The notes beneath the pieces were generated by a model. The model was given only the letters and a program-made list of their open reading frames with translations, was not told the DNA's origin and searched no databases. Shown piece after piece: positions 1-7,384 of a stretch of DNA of 61,274 nt (within the stretch, counting starts at the first letter, position 1; every line of letters begins with the position of its first letter). Position numbers and translations under genes: made by a program. The DNA comes from an uncultured Clostridia bacterium (GTDB taxonomy: Bacteria; Bacillota; Clostridia; Oscillospirales; Acutalibacteraceae), in assembly GCA_947625485.1 (NCBI GenBank), contig CANQOP010000013.1, forward strand, positions 1-61,274. Direction: 5' to 3'.

Positions 1-66
1 GTGCGGTGAAAATCGCACGCACGGTGTTAAGCGGGGGAAAAGTTGGAGATAACATCAAAGACTTAC
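1..66 (+). ncRNA. Group II intron, 3' end (domain V and VI), partial
   Basis: Bases 1-18 form GTGCG-GT-GAAA-AT-CGCAC, the apical stem and GAAA tetraloop of a group II intron domain V, followed by its 3' arm GCACGGT (19-25). Bases 40-64 can fold as a domain VI-like stem (AAGT with ACTT) with an unpaired A about 8 nt before the proposed 3' end TTAC at 66. The frame of the next gene is closed upstream (TAA at 28), as expected if the intron interrupts that gene. The intron-encoded reverse transcriptase would lie left of the window. The exact splice site is inferred. Confidence 0.7.
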
Positions 67-645
67 CTATCGCAACATTTCAAAAACAATCTTCCCTCTC
101 TGTCTGCTATGTATAAAAGGTATATCGAGAAAATTACGCTTGATATAGAGAACTTACGACAGAACTATTCATATCTTCTTGTTGAAAAAAACAACGAGAG
201 CAGTCCTTTTGAAATGATTGTTGGTGGCGTAAAGTATACAGACCGCTCAAAGGCTGGAGAAGCTCTCAAAAAAAGTATTATCAATAGTGACGCAAAAATA
301 TTCTCGGAATTTAATTTAAATAATTTCGGATCATATGCGGGTATGCAAATATCGCTTATGTATGATACTTTCTTGGATAGATATCGTTGTCGTCTAAAAG
401 GTAATAATTCTTACTTCTTCGACCTTGGAGAATCAGGAATAGGTATGATTCGCCGTATCGAAAATCACGTCAAATCTTTTAGTAATGAAATTGAAAAATA
501 TTCAAAGCTACTTGACGAAACCGAAGAAAAATACAAGCGTACTGAAAGCCTCCTTAACGGTTCATATAAAGTTTTTCCACAACAAAGTGAACTTGATACG
601 AAGGAATTAAGACTTAAAGAGCTTGAATTTGAACTCGCAATGTAA
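67..645 (+). CDS. Large conjugative-element helicase/methylase-like protein, C-terminal exon (partial)
   Basis: This is the C-terminal domain of the very large DEAD/DEAH helicase (N6-methylase-like) protein found in many Firmicutes conjugative elements. Recognisable family features, in order, are the GGVKYTDRSKAGEAL segment, a G-Y-G-M region, a core close to YFFDLGESGIGMIRRIENH, and a charged coiled-coil tail with FPQQSELDTKELRLKELE. The family protein is usually over 1,500 residues, so only the last ~190 are here. A TTG at 43 could act as a start, but it lies inside the predicted intron, so I treat this as the 3' exon. The full product needs intron splicing. Family assignment is from memory of the C-terminal pattern. 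Confidence 0.6.
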   Translation, partial: LSQHFKNNLPSLSAMYKRYIEKITLDIENLRQNYSYLLVEKNNESSPFEMIVGGVKYTDRSKAGEALKKSIINSDAKIFSEFNLNNFGSYAGMQISLMYDTFLDRYRCRLKGNNSYFFDLGESGIGMIRRIENHVKSFSNEIEKYSKLLDETEEKYKRTESLLNGSYKVFPQQSELDTKELRLKELEFELAM

Positions 646-651
646 TAAGAA

Positions 652-678
652 GCAGACCGACTTTTATGGTCGGTCTGC
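652..678 (+). terminator. Hairpin after helicase gene
   Basis: A perfect 10-bp stem (GCAGACCGAC / GTCGGTCTGC) with a 7-nt loop starts seven bases after the stop codon at 645. No strong T tract follows, so termination may be weak. Confidence 0.5.
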
Positions 679-730
679 GGCTTAATTATTTCGAAGTTTT
701 AAATTTGTTTTAAAATATTTCTTCAAAGTA

Positions 731-759
731 TTGATAAAAATACTAATTGTTGATATAAT
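731..759 (+). promoter_or_regulatory. Sigma-A-type promoter for the Rpn-family gene
   Basis: TTGATA (731-736), a 17-base spacer and TATAAT (754-759) lie 24 bases upstream of the ATG at 784. A GAGAGG ribosome-binding site sits between them. The gene therefore has its own promoter. Confidence 0.65.
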
Positions 760-783
760 TATTCTGAAAAGAGAGGTTAATTA

Positions 784-1641
784 ATGAGTTCTACAAATGA
801 AAATGTGAGAAAATTTGTTATGGGTTTACGCCCTATTGACGACGATTTTATGAAAGTGATTTTTAGGGATAATTCTCCTTTAGTACAGTATGTTTTGAGA
901 ATAATCCTCAATAAAGATGATTTGGTAGTTGAGAGTAGTAAAACTCAATATGAGTTAGGCGTTTTCGGCTCGCGCAAAATATTTTTAGATGTTTTTGCTA
1001 AAGATTCTAAGGGTAAGAATTATAATATTGAGGTTCAGCGAGCAAATTCGGGCGCAGACCCTCATAGGAGTCGTTACCACTCAAGTATCCTTGACGTTGA
1101 AAATCTCGATAAGTCAGAGAAGTTTACTGAACTACCGGATACATATATAATTTTCATAACTGAAAACGATGTGTTGAACGGCGGTAAACCGGTATATAAT
1201 ATAAGAAGAACCATTCTTGAAACTGGTGAGATTTTTGAAGATGGTACTTATATTGTTTATGTTAATGGTTCTTATAAAGACAAAGAAACATCTATTGGCA
1301 AACTTATTCACGATTTCTCGTGCAAAAACGCGGAGGAAATGCTATGTGAACCGTTAGCTGATGTTACAAAGAAATTTAAAAATACTGAAAAAGGAGTTAA
1401 TTATATGTGTGCAGAATTTGAAAAGTTAATAAACAAAGAAAGACTAGAAGCAGAACAAAAAGGTATCGAAAGAGGTATCGAAAGAGGTATCGAAAGAGGT
1501 ATCGAAAAAGGTATCGAAAAAGGCATTATTGAAACTGTGAAAAAGTTTATTAAAAATGGTTCTATTCCGAACGAAAAAATTGCACAAATCGTCGGACTTC
1601 CACTTGAAGAAATAAACAGGATTGCATCACAGGCATTGTAA
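784..1641 (+). CDS. Rpn family recombination-promoting nuclease / PD-(D/E)XK transposase-like protein
   Basis: The N-terminal half carries the PD-(D/E)XK nuclease core of the Rpn/YhgA-like family: FMKVIFRD near residue 23, an acidic D in IFLDVFAKD, and the E-x-Q motif in YNIEVQRAN. Members cut DNA and promote RecA-independent recombination in E. coli; many are annotated as transposases although no terminal repeats accompany them, and I see none here. The C-terminus has a short G-I-E-R/K repeat followed by a helix-turn-helix-like tail (KIAQIVGLPLEEINRI). It is a stand-alone transcription unit with its own promoter and terminator, oriented opposite to the cargo operon to its right. Confidence 0.85.
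   Translation: MSSTNENVRKFVMGLRPIDDDFMKVIFRDNSPLVQYVLRIILNKDDLVVESSKTQYELGVFGSRKIFLDVFAKDSKGKNYNIEVQRANSGADPHRSRYHSSILDVENLDKSEKFTELPDTYIIFITENDVLNGGKPVYNIRRTILETGEIFEDGTYIVYVNGSYKDKETSIGKLIHDFSCKNAEEMLCEPLADVTKKFKNTEKGVNYMCAEFEKLINKERLEAEQKGIERGIERGIERGIEKGIEKGIIETVKKFIKNGSIPNEKIAQIVGLPLEEINRIASQAL
1462..1523 (+). repeat. 12-bp tandem repeat within the Rpn gene
   Basis: About five copies of a GGTATCGAAAGA-type unit encode G-I-E-R/K repeats. The unit is a multiple of three, so copy number can change without breaking the frame. Such repeats are common near the C-terminus of Rpn proteins. Confidence 0.8.
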
Positions 1642-1673
1642 ATATTTAGCCTGAAAAAGTAAAAAGGTAAGAA

Positions 1674-1722
1674 AAAGCAGCGGGAACCCTTGTGAAATAA
1701 GGGCTTCCGCTGCTTTAATTTA
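1674..1722. terminator. Terminator between convergent Rpn gene and cargo operon
   Basis: AAAGCAGCGG (1674-1683) pairs with CCGCTGCTTT (1707-1716), with more pairing inside the loop, followed by TTTATTTTATTTTT on the plus strand. It sits between the Rpn stop and the last minus-strand cargo gene and could serve both. Confidence 0.65.
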
Positions 1723-1724
1723 TT

Positions 1725-1862
1725 TTATTTTTCTGTGTTGTTGTTCTGCTTGTGCTCTCTAAACTCATACTTTTGGCGTTGATAGAAACATCGAGCCGTA
1801 ACAATTACGCCGAGAAACGCGCCGATAAATGCGCCGACTGCAAATGTTATTGTGGGATTCAT
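1725..1862 (-). CDS. Small single-span membrane protein (45 aa)
   Basis: A 45-codon frame starts at ATG 1862 after a GGAG Shine-Dalgarno sequence and stops with TAA at 1725. Residues 5-23 are hydrophobic and glycine/alanine rich (TFAVGAFIGAFLGVIVT), followed by a charged, Asn/Gln/Lys-rich tail. Phages and mobile elements often encode short one-helix proteins like this (some are called DUF3789), but I cannot assign a role. It is the last gene of the minus-strand operon, seven bases beyond the radical SAM gene. Confidence 0.6.
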   Translation of the reverse strand: MNPTITFAVGAFIGAFLGVIVTARCFYQRQKYEFREHKQNNNTEK

Positions 1863-1868
1863 TATGTA

Positions 1869-2591
1869 TCACTCCTTGTCCATTTCATCTCTTAAACTAT
1901 TTTTTATATAATAATTATTTCTTTTGGATTTCAGTAACCTCTCAGCACGTTCCCCAAAATTTTTCCAATTAATATCCGAAGGATAATAATTTAGCTTTCC
2001 GATTTTCCAGAGGTCAACATAATCGGCTAACTCAATTAAATTCAAAACGTCTATATCATTCAATACAGGCTCTGCTGATACCCACGTTTTAATGCCTTTG
2101 TTATATGCTGTTGCGAGAGCGAATAATCTATCTTGTGGATTTCCTGCATTTGGCTCTGAGGTTGAAATATCATTATACCAACCATCATAACCTGCATAGG
2201 TAATTCCAAACCAATCATTTTTATCAAGCAGGTCAAAATCCCTTAAAGCGTCAGTTCCGTTTTTAGTGAGAATTTGAATATGGTTTCCACTATCTTTAAG
2301 AATTTTTATAATTTCTCTTGTTGGTGTACTATCATAACCTTTAGGGTACGGGTCGCAAGTAAAGCATAAGTGAATTAGCTTGTTTGTTATACCTTCACGT
2401 TCAACTTGTTTGCGAACTTCCTCTACAATATTCTTGCGAGGCTCTACATAAGTATGAAAATCTTCTTTTTTTCTATGTAATACATTTGGTGCAAAACAGT
2501 AATAACATCTATGTGGACACCCTGTATAAATGTTTATTGCATAATCTCCATATTCTTTAGCTTTTCCTTTTGGTATATATATCGGCTTCAT
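1869..2591 (-). CDS. Radical SAM protein, phage/ICE type
   Basis: Radical SAM enzymes use a [4Fe-4S] cluster to cleave SAM into a 5'-deoxyadenosyl radical. The C-x3-C-x2-C cluster motif is clear (GCPHRCYYCFAP, about residues 24-35), followed by a short TIM-barrel-like body (HLCFTCDPYP, IQILTKNG, WVSAEPVL). The length of 240 aa is compact. I start at the ATG preceding KPIYIPKG because a perfect GGAGG lies 8 bases upstream, inside the end of the LRR gene before it. A longer in-frame reading begins 18 codons earlier but has no good binding site. Substrate unknown; similar proteins sit in phage and ICE cargo near DNA-modification genes. It differs from the second radical SAM gene at 8971-9921. 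Confidence 0.8.
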   Translation of the reverse strand: MKPIYIPKGKAKEYGDYAINIYTGCPHRCYYCFAPNVLHRKKEDFHTYVEPRKNIVEEVRKQVEREGITNKLIHLCFTCDPYPKGYDSTPTREIIKILKDSGNHIQILTKNGTDALRDFDLLDKNDWFGITYAGYDGWYNDISTSEPNAGNPQDRLFALATAYNKGIKTWVSAEPVLNDIDVLNLIELADYVDLWKIGKLNYYPSDINWKNFGERAERLLKSKRNNYYIKNSLRDEMDKE

Positions 2592-2592
2592 T

Positions 2593-3120
2593 TTATTTTC
2601 CTCCATAGTTAATTTTTGCAGGACAATTTTTAAATGCACTATCACCTATATTCGTAACGCTCTCAGGGATTGTTATGCTTTTAAGGCTTGTGCAATTATA
2701 AAATGAAAACTCGCCTATATTTGTAACGCCCTCGGGGATTGTTATGCTTTTAAGACTTTCGCAATATTCAAATGCACCCTCACCTATACTTGTAACAAAG
2801 TCGGGTATTTTTATGCTTTTAAGGCTTTTGCAATTTTCAAATACATAATCACCTATACTTATAACGCTCTCAGGGATTTTTATATTCTTAAGTCTTGTGC
2901 AATTATAAAATGCACTATTGCCTATGCTTGTAACGCTCTCAGGGATTGTTATACTTTCAAGTTTTCCGCAATATTTAAATGCATCTATACCTATACTTGT
3001 AACAGAATATCCACCAATCGTATCTGGGATTTCCAGCTCTGTAGCGTTACCCTGATAAACTGTAATCTCCGCAGTACCGTTATCCAAAAGTCTGTAAATA
3101 AAATCCTTATATTTTTTCAT
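2593..3120 (-). CDS. Cytosolic BspA-type leucine-rich repeat protein (175 aa)
   Basis: After an N-terminal segment shared with two other genes here (KKYKDFIYRLLDNGTAEIT... ATELEIPDTIGGYSVTSIG) it has about five LRR_5 repeats of ~23 residues, each of the form SLKSITIPESVTSIGxxAFxxC. There is no signal peptide or membrane segment, unlike surface BspA proteins, so it should act in the cytosol. It ends in NCPAKINYGGK. Its last codons contain the Shine-Dalgarno sequence of the next gene. LRR_5 arrays usually bind proteins; the partner is unknown. Paralogues lie at 3178-3483, 7421-8140 and, more distantly, 16329-16904. Confidence 0.8.
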   Translation of the reverse strand: MKKYKDFIYRLLDNGTAEITVYQGNATELEIPDTIGGYSVTSIGIDAFKYCGKLESITIPESVTSIGNSAFYNCTRLKNIKIPESVISIGDYVFENCKSLKSIKIPDFVTSIGEGAFEYCESLKSITIPEGVTNIGEFSFYNCTSLKSITIPESVTNIGDSAFKNCPAKINYGGK

Positions 3121-3141
3121 TTAAATTTTCCTCCATTCATC

Positions 3142-3165
3142 GTGGGCGGAGGTTAATCCGCCCAC
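3142..3165 (-). promoter_or_regulatory. Perfect 9-bp hairpin after an LRR gene
   Basis: GTGGGCGGA pairs with TCCGCCCAC around a 6-base loop, just after the stop of the 101-aa LRR gene and before the next LRR gene. The same hairpin with one compensatory base-pair change occurs at 7385-7408. No T tract follows on the minus strand, so it may stabilise or partly attenuate the transcript rather than end it. Confidence 0.55.
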
Positions 3166-3177
3166 TTAAAAAACTCC

Positions 3178-3483
3178 TTAAATTTTCGCTGGACAACGAT
3201 GAAATGCCAAAACACCAATACTTGTAACGCTATCGGGAATAGATACATTTTCAAGATTTGTACAATCGGCGAATGCATAATCACCTATATTCGTAACGCT
3301 CTCAGGGATTGTTATACTTTCAAGTTTTCCACAATTAAAAAAAGCAGAATATCCTATAGTTGTAACCGTATAACCGCCAATCTTATCTGGGATTTCCAGT
3401 TCTGTTGCAGTACCGTTATAAGCCGTAATTTCTACTGTACCGTTGTCAAGAATATCATACTTAAAATCTTTATATTTTTTCAT
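3178..3483 (-). CDS. Cytosolic BspA-type LRR protein, short (101 aa)
   Basis: It shares the conserved N-terminus of the family (KKYKDFKYDILDNGTVEIT, ATELEIPDKIGGYTVTTIG) and carries about two and a half LRR_5 repeats, ending with HRCPAKI. The ending CPAKI is common to three family members, so this is a complete protein with fewer repeats, not a truncation. GGAAG lies upstream of the ATG. No secretion signal. Probably made by repeat loss or gain through recombination between near-identical repeat units. Confidence 0.75.
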   Translation of the reverse strand: MKKYKDFKYDILDNGTVEITAYNGTATELEIPDKIGGYTVTTIGYSAFFNCGKLESITIPESVTNIGDYAFADCTNLENVSIPDSVTSIGVLAFHRCPAKI

Positions 3484-3485
3484 CT

Positions 3486-3812
3486 CTATTTACTTCCTTT
3501 AATTTCGTCTTGATACATTTCACAATAATCTCTTGCCGAACATCTGTTACATTCATAGGGTTCTATATATTCGCAATAAAAATTACAATTCTTAACGAGA
3601 AATAATCTGTCATCAGGGTCATTCCAATCCATTTTAATTCTGCCCTTATATTGCGAATCTGCTATAGGCAAGCGGTGTACTTCGATGTTTATGTATTCTA
3701 CATCTTCACAAGCGTCTGTCATCTGCGCGATTGACTTTGCCTTGTTTCTATTTTCAGCAAATACAACCGCGGTGCAAAATCCGTCTTTTTCTCTTACAGT
3801 CCACGCTTTCAT
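3486..3812 (-). CDS. Conserved mobile-element protein with Cys-rich tail (copy 1)
   Basis: A 108-aa protein beginning MKAWTVREKDGFCTAVVFAE. The C-terminus holds four cysteines (NFYCEYIEPYECNRCSARDYCEM), a possible metal site. I prefer the ATG at 3812, which is 10 bases after GGAGGTGA; a TTG two codons earlier is also possible. It is almost identical to 10374-10709, the two copies diverging only at the last residues. It follows the YopX gene in both copies with overlapping ends, so they are likely co-translated. Function unknown. Confidence 0.7.
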   Translation of the reverse strand: MKAWTVREKDGFCTAVVFAENRNKAKSIAQMTDACEDVEYINIEVHRLPIADSQYKGRIKMDWNDPDDRLFLVKNCNFYCEYIEPYECNRCSARDYCEMYQDEIKGSK

Positions 3813-4213
3813 ATTCAACTATTCACCTCCAATAACTCTGGATTATCGTGTATGTTACCGATTACCTCGGCTTTTGGCTCACGATTGACATACACTATTT
3901 TTCTTTCACTTGTAAATCCCAGAAATCTACCTTCTTTTTCCCACTCGACAGAAAAAATGCAACCAATAGAAGTTTTAAGTATATCCCCCTCAAAAATCTT
4001 ATTGCCGTTCTTGTCGGTCAATCCTGTGTATTGTCCGACGGTTTCTCGCAATACTTCCCTCATTAGACGTTCTTCTTTTGTCTTTGCATATGGCTTTATA
4101 AATCCATCAAGTCTGGTGTCCCCACAAAACACTTCCATCAAATCTGGTATAAAAGAACCATATACCCATTCACCGTTATCTACTCTTTTTCCTCTGAATA
4201 ATATTTCTCTCAT
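3501..4213. repeat. 713-bp duplicated segment, copy 1
   Basis: This segment (YopX gene plus most of the Cys-rich gene) aligns without any gap to 10398-11110, at a constant offset of 6,897 bases and very high identity. Differences cluster in the YopX part; the Cys-rich part is nearly identical. Confidence 0.9.
3815..4213 (-). CDS. YopX family protein (copy 1)
   Basis: This is a typical YopX protein of phages and ICEs: MREILFRGKRVDNGEWVYGS at the N-terminus, VGQYTGLTDKNGNKIFEGDI in the middle and EVIGNIHDNPELLE at the end. The 132-aa length is normal. The start at 4213 follows GAGGAG by 6 bases; an upstream in-frame ATG adds six codons but is less likely. The codons for ELLEVNS hold the GGAGGTGA binding site of the following gene. 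Function of the family is not established. Confidence 0.85.
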   Translation of the reverse strand: MREILFRGKRVDNGEWVYGSFIPDLMEVFCGDTRLDGFIKPYAKTKEERLMREVLRETVGQYTGLTDKNGNKIFEGDILKTSIGCIFSVEWEKEGRFLGFTSERKIVYVNREPKAEVIGNIHDNPELLEVNS

Positions 4214-4227
4214 TTGTATCTCCTCTT

Positions 4228-4518
4228 TCAATGATTAATTGTTTTTATTCTTCGCAAACACTCCGGGCAATAATCTATTCCGTCACTAACTCTTGTGGAG
4301 CAGTTATCGCAAATTGGACGGTCACAAGTTATGGTATGTGACATTTCAACTTTGTTAAAATCAACCTCACATTTTTCTGTCCATAAAATTTCAAACCTTA
4401 GTTGATGACCTATATATCGAGCTCTTGCTATTGGAGCATCGCACAATCTTGTTGCTAATCGTTTCTTGCAACAGCTACATTTTTTCTTTTTAGGATCAAA
4501 ATTAATTATTTTGTCCAT
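4228..4518 (-). CDS. Hypothetical zinc-ribbon-like protein (96 aa)
   Basis: It has one Cys pair near the N-terminus (KKCSCCKKRLATRLCD) and two C-x2-C pairs in the C-terminal third (PICDNCS and YCPECL), a pattern that could bind one or two zinc ions. The last part resembles a zinc ribbon. No signal peptide or membrane segment. It is packed between YopX and another Cys-rich phage-type gene in the cargo operon. I do not recognise the family; a nucleic-acid-binding or adaptor role is possible but not shown. Confidence 0.6.
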   Translation of the reverse strand: MDKIINFDPKKKKCSCCKKRLATRLCDAPIARARYIGHQLRFEILWTEKCEVDFNKVEMSHTITCDRPICDNCSTRVSDGIDYCPECLRRIKTINH

Positions 4519-4525
4519 ATTATTT

Positions 4526-4924
4526 TCAGTCCCTTAACGCCTGTTCGGCTTCTTCTTTTGCTTTTTTTCCAACAAATACGTTTTTCCCAATCTGCTCAAA
4601 ATTAACTCTTTCGGATAAGCCATATCCTGCGCTACAAATAAGGTAATATCCTTTCTTATTGCCAATACCCATATAATGAAATCCTATACATTCTAATTTC
4701 CATATGTCTGCATTAAACCTTGGGTCTGCATATGTAACTCTTTTGGGATTTAAAATACACACGGGGTCTCCAACTTTGCAAGGCAACTCTATTAATTTTG
4801 ATTTATCCTTGAAATCGGAGCAAATCACGTCTTTATTAAAATATTCATCATAAGTTTTTACGCCGTTTATTATATTTTGAAATTTATAGCAGACTCCACT
4901 GCTTAAACAATCTTTGCAAGTCAT
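4526..4924 (-). CDS. Hypothetical mobile-element protein (132 aa)
   Basis: The N-terminus is Cys-rich (MTCKDCLSSGVCYKF) and is followed by a beta-rich segment (LIELPCKVGDPVCIL) and a charged C-terminus (KKAKEEAEQALRD). Similar short proteins starting with C-x2-C-x(5)-C and containing a PCKVGD-like phrase are frequent in Clostridia phages and ICEs; no function is known to me. The spacing of 7 bases to the next gene supports co-transcription. Confidence 0.6.
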   Translation of the reverse strand: MTCKDCLSSGVCYKFQNIINGVKTYDEYFNKDVICSDFKDKSKLIELPCKVGDPVCILNPKRVTYADPRFNADIWKLECIGFHYMGIGNKKGYYLICSAGYGLSERVNFEQIGKNVFVGKKAKEEAEQALRD

Positions 4925-4937
4925 TATTTATCCTTCT

Positions 4938-5072
4938 TTAATTCTTTTGCATAACACCAAGAGTAAGTACAAATTGTTTTGTAAAGTCAGCATTTTCACG
5001 GACTTTTGTTGTGCAAAAATACTCACCTCTAATGTAAATAAAATTCCAATAGTCAAATGCGTAATCGTTCAT
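4938..5072 (-). CDS. Small hypothetical protein (44 aa)
   Basis: ATG at 5072 follows GGAGTGA by about 9 bases and the frame stops with TAA at 4938. It is rich in aromatic residues (DYAFDYWNFIYIRGEYF). It fills the otherwise empty gap between two cargo genes and has the same binding-site layout as its neighbours. No family recognised. Confidence 0.5.
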   Translation of the reverse strand: MNDYAFDYWNFIYIRGEYFCTTKVRENADFTKQFVLTLGVMQKN

Positions 5073-5081
5073 TTTTACTAC

Positions 5082-5645
5082 TCACTCCTTCAATTCTTCT
5101 ACATAGCACCAACTCTGAGGTGGTCTTTTTATAGGCTTTTCGCCCTCTATAGAACATTGATAGCACATATCGCTGTCGTTTTTAAATAAATAAGAACATT
5201 TATGGCATTTATTAGTTATTTCCTCTTTCTCCCATTCAGGACAAGCAGAATAGAAATCCCTTAACTCTTTTGGCTTGTCGTAGATTTTTAATTCAGAAAT
5301 GTGCCAGCCGTAACCTTTTTTGTTTTTTCCGATATAGGACGCTATATGTTCGTAAGGCAAGCAACTCTTTTCAAGGTCAAAGAAATTATAATTTTGCACC
5401 GCTCCATTTTCAAAAACCGAAAACTCGTCTATACAATCGCACACAAACTCGCCGATTACTTTGCCGCTACGCGCCCAAGTCTTAAAACGGTATCGTTTGT
5501 TTTTAACAAAATACTTCGTTTGGTAAATATACACCTTAAACGGCGGTTGAAGTTTAGGTCTTGATTTTCTGACTTCAATAGTCTTTTTACCATCTGCAAT
5601 CATCTCGCAGTATTTGGGTTTAATGCTAATTAATACTGATTTCAT
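5082..5645 (-). CDS. ASCH domain protein with Cys-rich insert (paralogue 1)
   Basis: The N-terminus MKSVLISIKPKYCEMIADGK and the following TIEVRKSRP match the ASCH fold, a PUA-like beta barrel that binds RNA or modified nucleotides; VIGEFVCD is a second typical strand. After residue ~140 there is a Cys cluster (CHKCSYLF, DMCYQCS) not found in most ASCH proteins, then the end PPQSWCYVEEL. GGAGGATAATA precedes the ATG. A diverged paralogue with the same ends lies at 8408-8971, placed again next to cargo genes. A role in nucleotide or tRNA modification is possible; not shown. Confidence 0.75.
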   Translation of the reverse strand: MKSVLISIKPKYCEMIADGKKTIEVRKSRPKLQPPFKVYIYQTKYFVKNKRYRFKTWARSGKVIGEFVCDCIDEFSVFENGAVQNYNFFDLEKSCLPYEHIASYIGKNKKGYGWHISELKIYDKPKELRDFYSACPEWEKEEITNKCHKCSYLFKNDSDMCYQCSIEGEKPIKRPPQSWCYVEELKE

Positions 5646-5713
5646 TATTATCCTCCAATAATTCTGGATTAGCTGAGCTATATTTTTTACTCATTGCTTA
5701 ATTCCTTTCATAA

Positions 5714-6559
5714 TTAAAATAAACTTAACTGCACTGCCTTAACTATTTCCTCTTTAGGCTGCGGAGTAGGTTTCTTTTTCTCTGTCGGCTTATTCTGGAA
5801 CATTTCTTTTCCAACATAATGTAACATTTCGGAAACTAATCTCGCCTCCCTGCGCATTTGCCAGAGCTTACTATGGTACATAGGAGTAAGCCACATATTA
5901 TCCGCGAGTTCTATATTTGTCTGCATTTGCGTTGTGGGTGGGCTTGTTAAAGTATTACCGACAATTACAACTGCGGCACAGCCTAACAAAGATAACTGTA
6001 TGTAACACATTAGAACAGCTATGTAGGATACATCTTGAGCAACTATATAAAAATCAGTTTGATAATTTATATCAATAGCCTTTATCTTGTTGACAAGAGC
6101 GATTATTGTCGCCCCAGCACCACAAGCAGGCTCATTTACGGTAAAATACCCTTTCTCATTGATAATATTCTGCATTAACCCCTTATCAATTGTCATTTTA
6201 GCCATAGATTTACAAACACAGTACGGAGTAAAGAATTGACCGAGTTCGCTACTACCGAGGTTTAAAGCCATATACAAATCTCCGAGTAAATCCTGATCGG
6301 GATTTGTTTCGTAAGCCATAGTTATTTGAGAAAGAATATCAACTATAACCTTCGTTTCCTGCTCGGAGTACTTTTTAGCAATCTGCAAGTATGTCTTTTC
6401 TCTCTTATCTCGGCGTTCCCCGACGTCAAGAGAATTTGCCATTGTGATAGCGAACATCTGAATTATATCCATCCACACTTCCCACGGGGTTTTTGCGTAG
6501 CACAAGGAATCGAATAGTTTTTCAATTTCAGGATTTTTAGATTGTCTACGTTTTGCCAT
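5714..6559 (-). CDS. N-6 DNA methylase-like protein (HsdM-type fold)
   Basis: It has the N6-adenine methylase arrangement seen in phage and ICE proteins: GQFFTPYCVCKSMAK, SAM-binding motif I EPACGAG and the following hydrophobic strands (FYIVAQDVS, YIQLSLLG, AVVIVGNTL). The catalytic NPPF/Y motif expected after GNTL is absent; only TSPPTTQ is seen. It may therefore be a degenerate or non-canonical enzyme. The C-terminus ends in QLSLF, resembling the QMSLF ends of two neighbouring proteins. It lies two bases from a Dam-type methylase gene, suggesting a joint protective role against host restriction. Confidence 0.75.
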   Translation of the reverse strand: MAKRRQSKNPEIEKLFDSLCYAKTPWEVWMDIIQMFAITMANSLDVGERRDKREKTYLQIAKKYSEQETKVIVDILSQITMAYETNPDQDLLGDLYMALNLGSSELGQFFTPYCVCKSMAKMTIDKGLMQNIINEKGYFTVNEPACGAGATIIALVNKIKAIDINYQTDFYIVAQDVSYIAVLMCYIQLSLLGCAAVVIVGNTLTSPPTTQMQTNIELADNMWLTPMYHSKLWQMRREARLVSEMLHYVGKEMFQNKPTEKKKPTPQPKEEIVKAVQLSLF

Positions 6560-6561
6560 AT

Positions 6562-7359
6562 TTACCTCTTATCAAATAAACTCATTTGAATTTCAAAATT
6601 CATCCATAGCTTTTCTGTTCTATGCAAGCCAAATTGTGCTGTAGTTTCTTTCTCGGCCGTACTCCATCCTCTGAGTTCAGAATTATAAAACTCGTTATCG
6701 TAACCACTAAGAATGATTTTGGATTTGCTTGTTTTTATCAAATCGAGCATATCTTTATGTTGCTTATCATTCATTTCACATTTGTATATATTGCTTTTTC
6801 TGAGTCCCCGTAGATACGGCGGGTCTAAGTAAATAAGGGTATTCTTATGATTATATCGTTCGATAAGAGTTAGCGCATCAATGTTCTCGATTTGAGCTTC
6901 TTTTAATCTTTCGCAACATTGAATAACCGTTTCGGGTAAGTAATTCCACATAGAGGCACAGCGAGGTCCGCCAGCTGTCTGAACATTTCTCCAACTCCTT
7001 TTGCTACTATTGGAAGTTCCAAAAGATTGATGATACCTGACAACTGTTCGCCTTGCCCATTCAACGGGATTCTCAGATGGCGAATAACAATTAACAAACT
7101 CATCCCTTGCAAAAGGTGTAAGGTTAATCGCTGTAGCCAATTCTTCGGGATATTCTCTGCACACCTTAAAAAGATTAACAATATCACCGTCAAGATCGTT
7201 AATTGTTTCTATGTAAGAAGGAACTTTATTAAAAAACACAGCACCCGATCCAAAGAAAGGCTCACAGTAAACCTCGTGTTTAGGAAAGAAGGAAATAATC
7301 CATTCTGCTATACGCCATTTACCACCTGGATATTTAAGAAGACTCTTCATTGCTTTCAT
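6562..7359 (-). CDS. Dam/D12-class DNA adenine methylase
   Basis: Class D12 adenine-N6 methyltransferase. The SAM motif (EPFFGSGAVFF), N-terminal KYPGGKWRIA and catalytic DPPY (LIYLDPPYLRG) are intact, and the length of 265 aa is normal. It should methylate adenine in a short DNA site; specificity cannot be read. No matching endonuclease gene is adjacent, so it is probably an orphan methylase that protects the element. I choose the ATG at 7359, after GAAGGTGA; a TTG two codons earlier is possible. The leader and first codons are nearly identical to those of the unrelated Cys-rich gene at 3812. Confidence 0.85.
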   Translation of the reverse strand: MKAMKSLLKYPGGKWRIAEWIISFFPKHEVYCEPFFGSGAVFFNKVPSYIETINDLDGDIVNLFKVCREYPEELATAINLTPFARDEFVNCYSPSENPVEWARRTVVRYHQSFGTSNSSKRSWRNVQTAGGPRCASMWNYLPETVIQCCERLKEAQIENIDALTLIERYNHKNTLIYLDPPYLRGLRKSNIYKCEMNDKQHKDMLDLIKTSKSKIILSGYDNEFYNSELRGWSTAEKETTAQFGLHRTEKLWMNFEIQMSLFDKR

Positions 7360-7384
7360 ATTCAACTATTCACCTTCATTTATT

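Noticed and set aside
43..66. TTG start for the first gene
   Set aside because: It lies in the predicted intron domain VI; the frame upstream is closed and the protein is an obvious C-terminal piece.
784..1641. Rpn-family gene as an insertion sequence
   Set aside because: No terminal inverted repeats or target duplications are visible; it has its own promoter and terminator and looks like a cargo gene.
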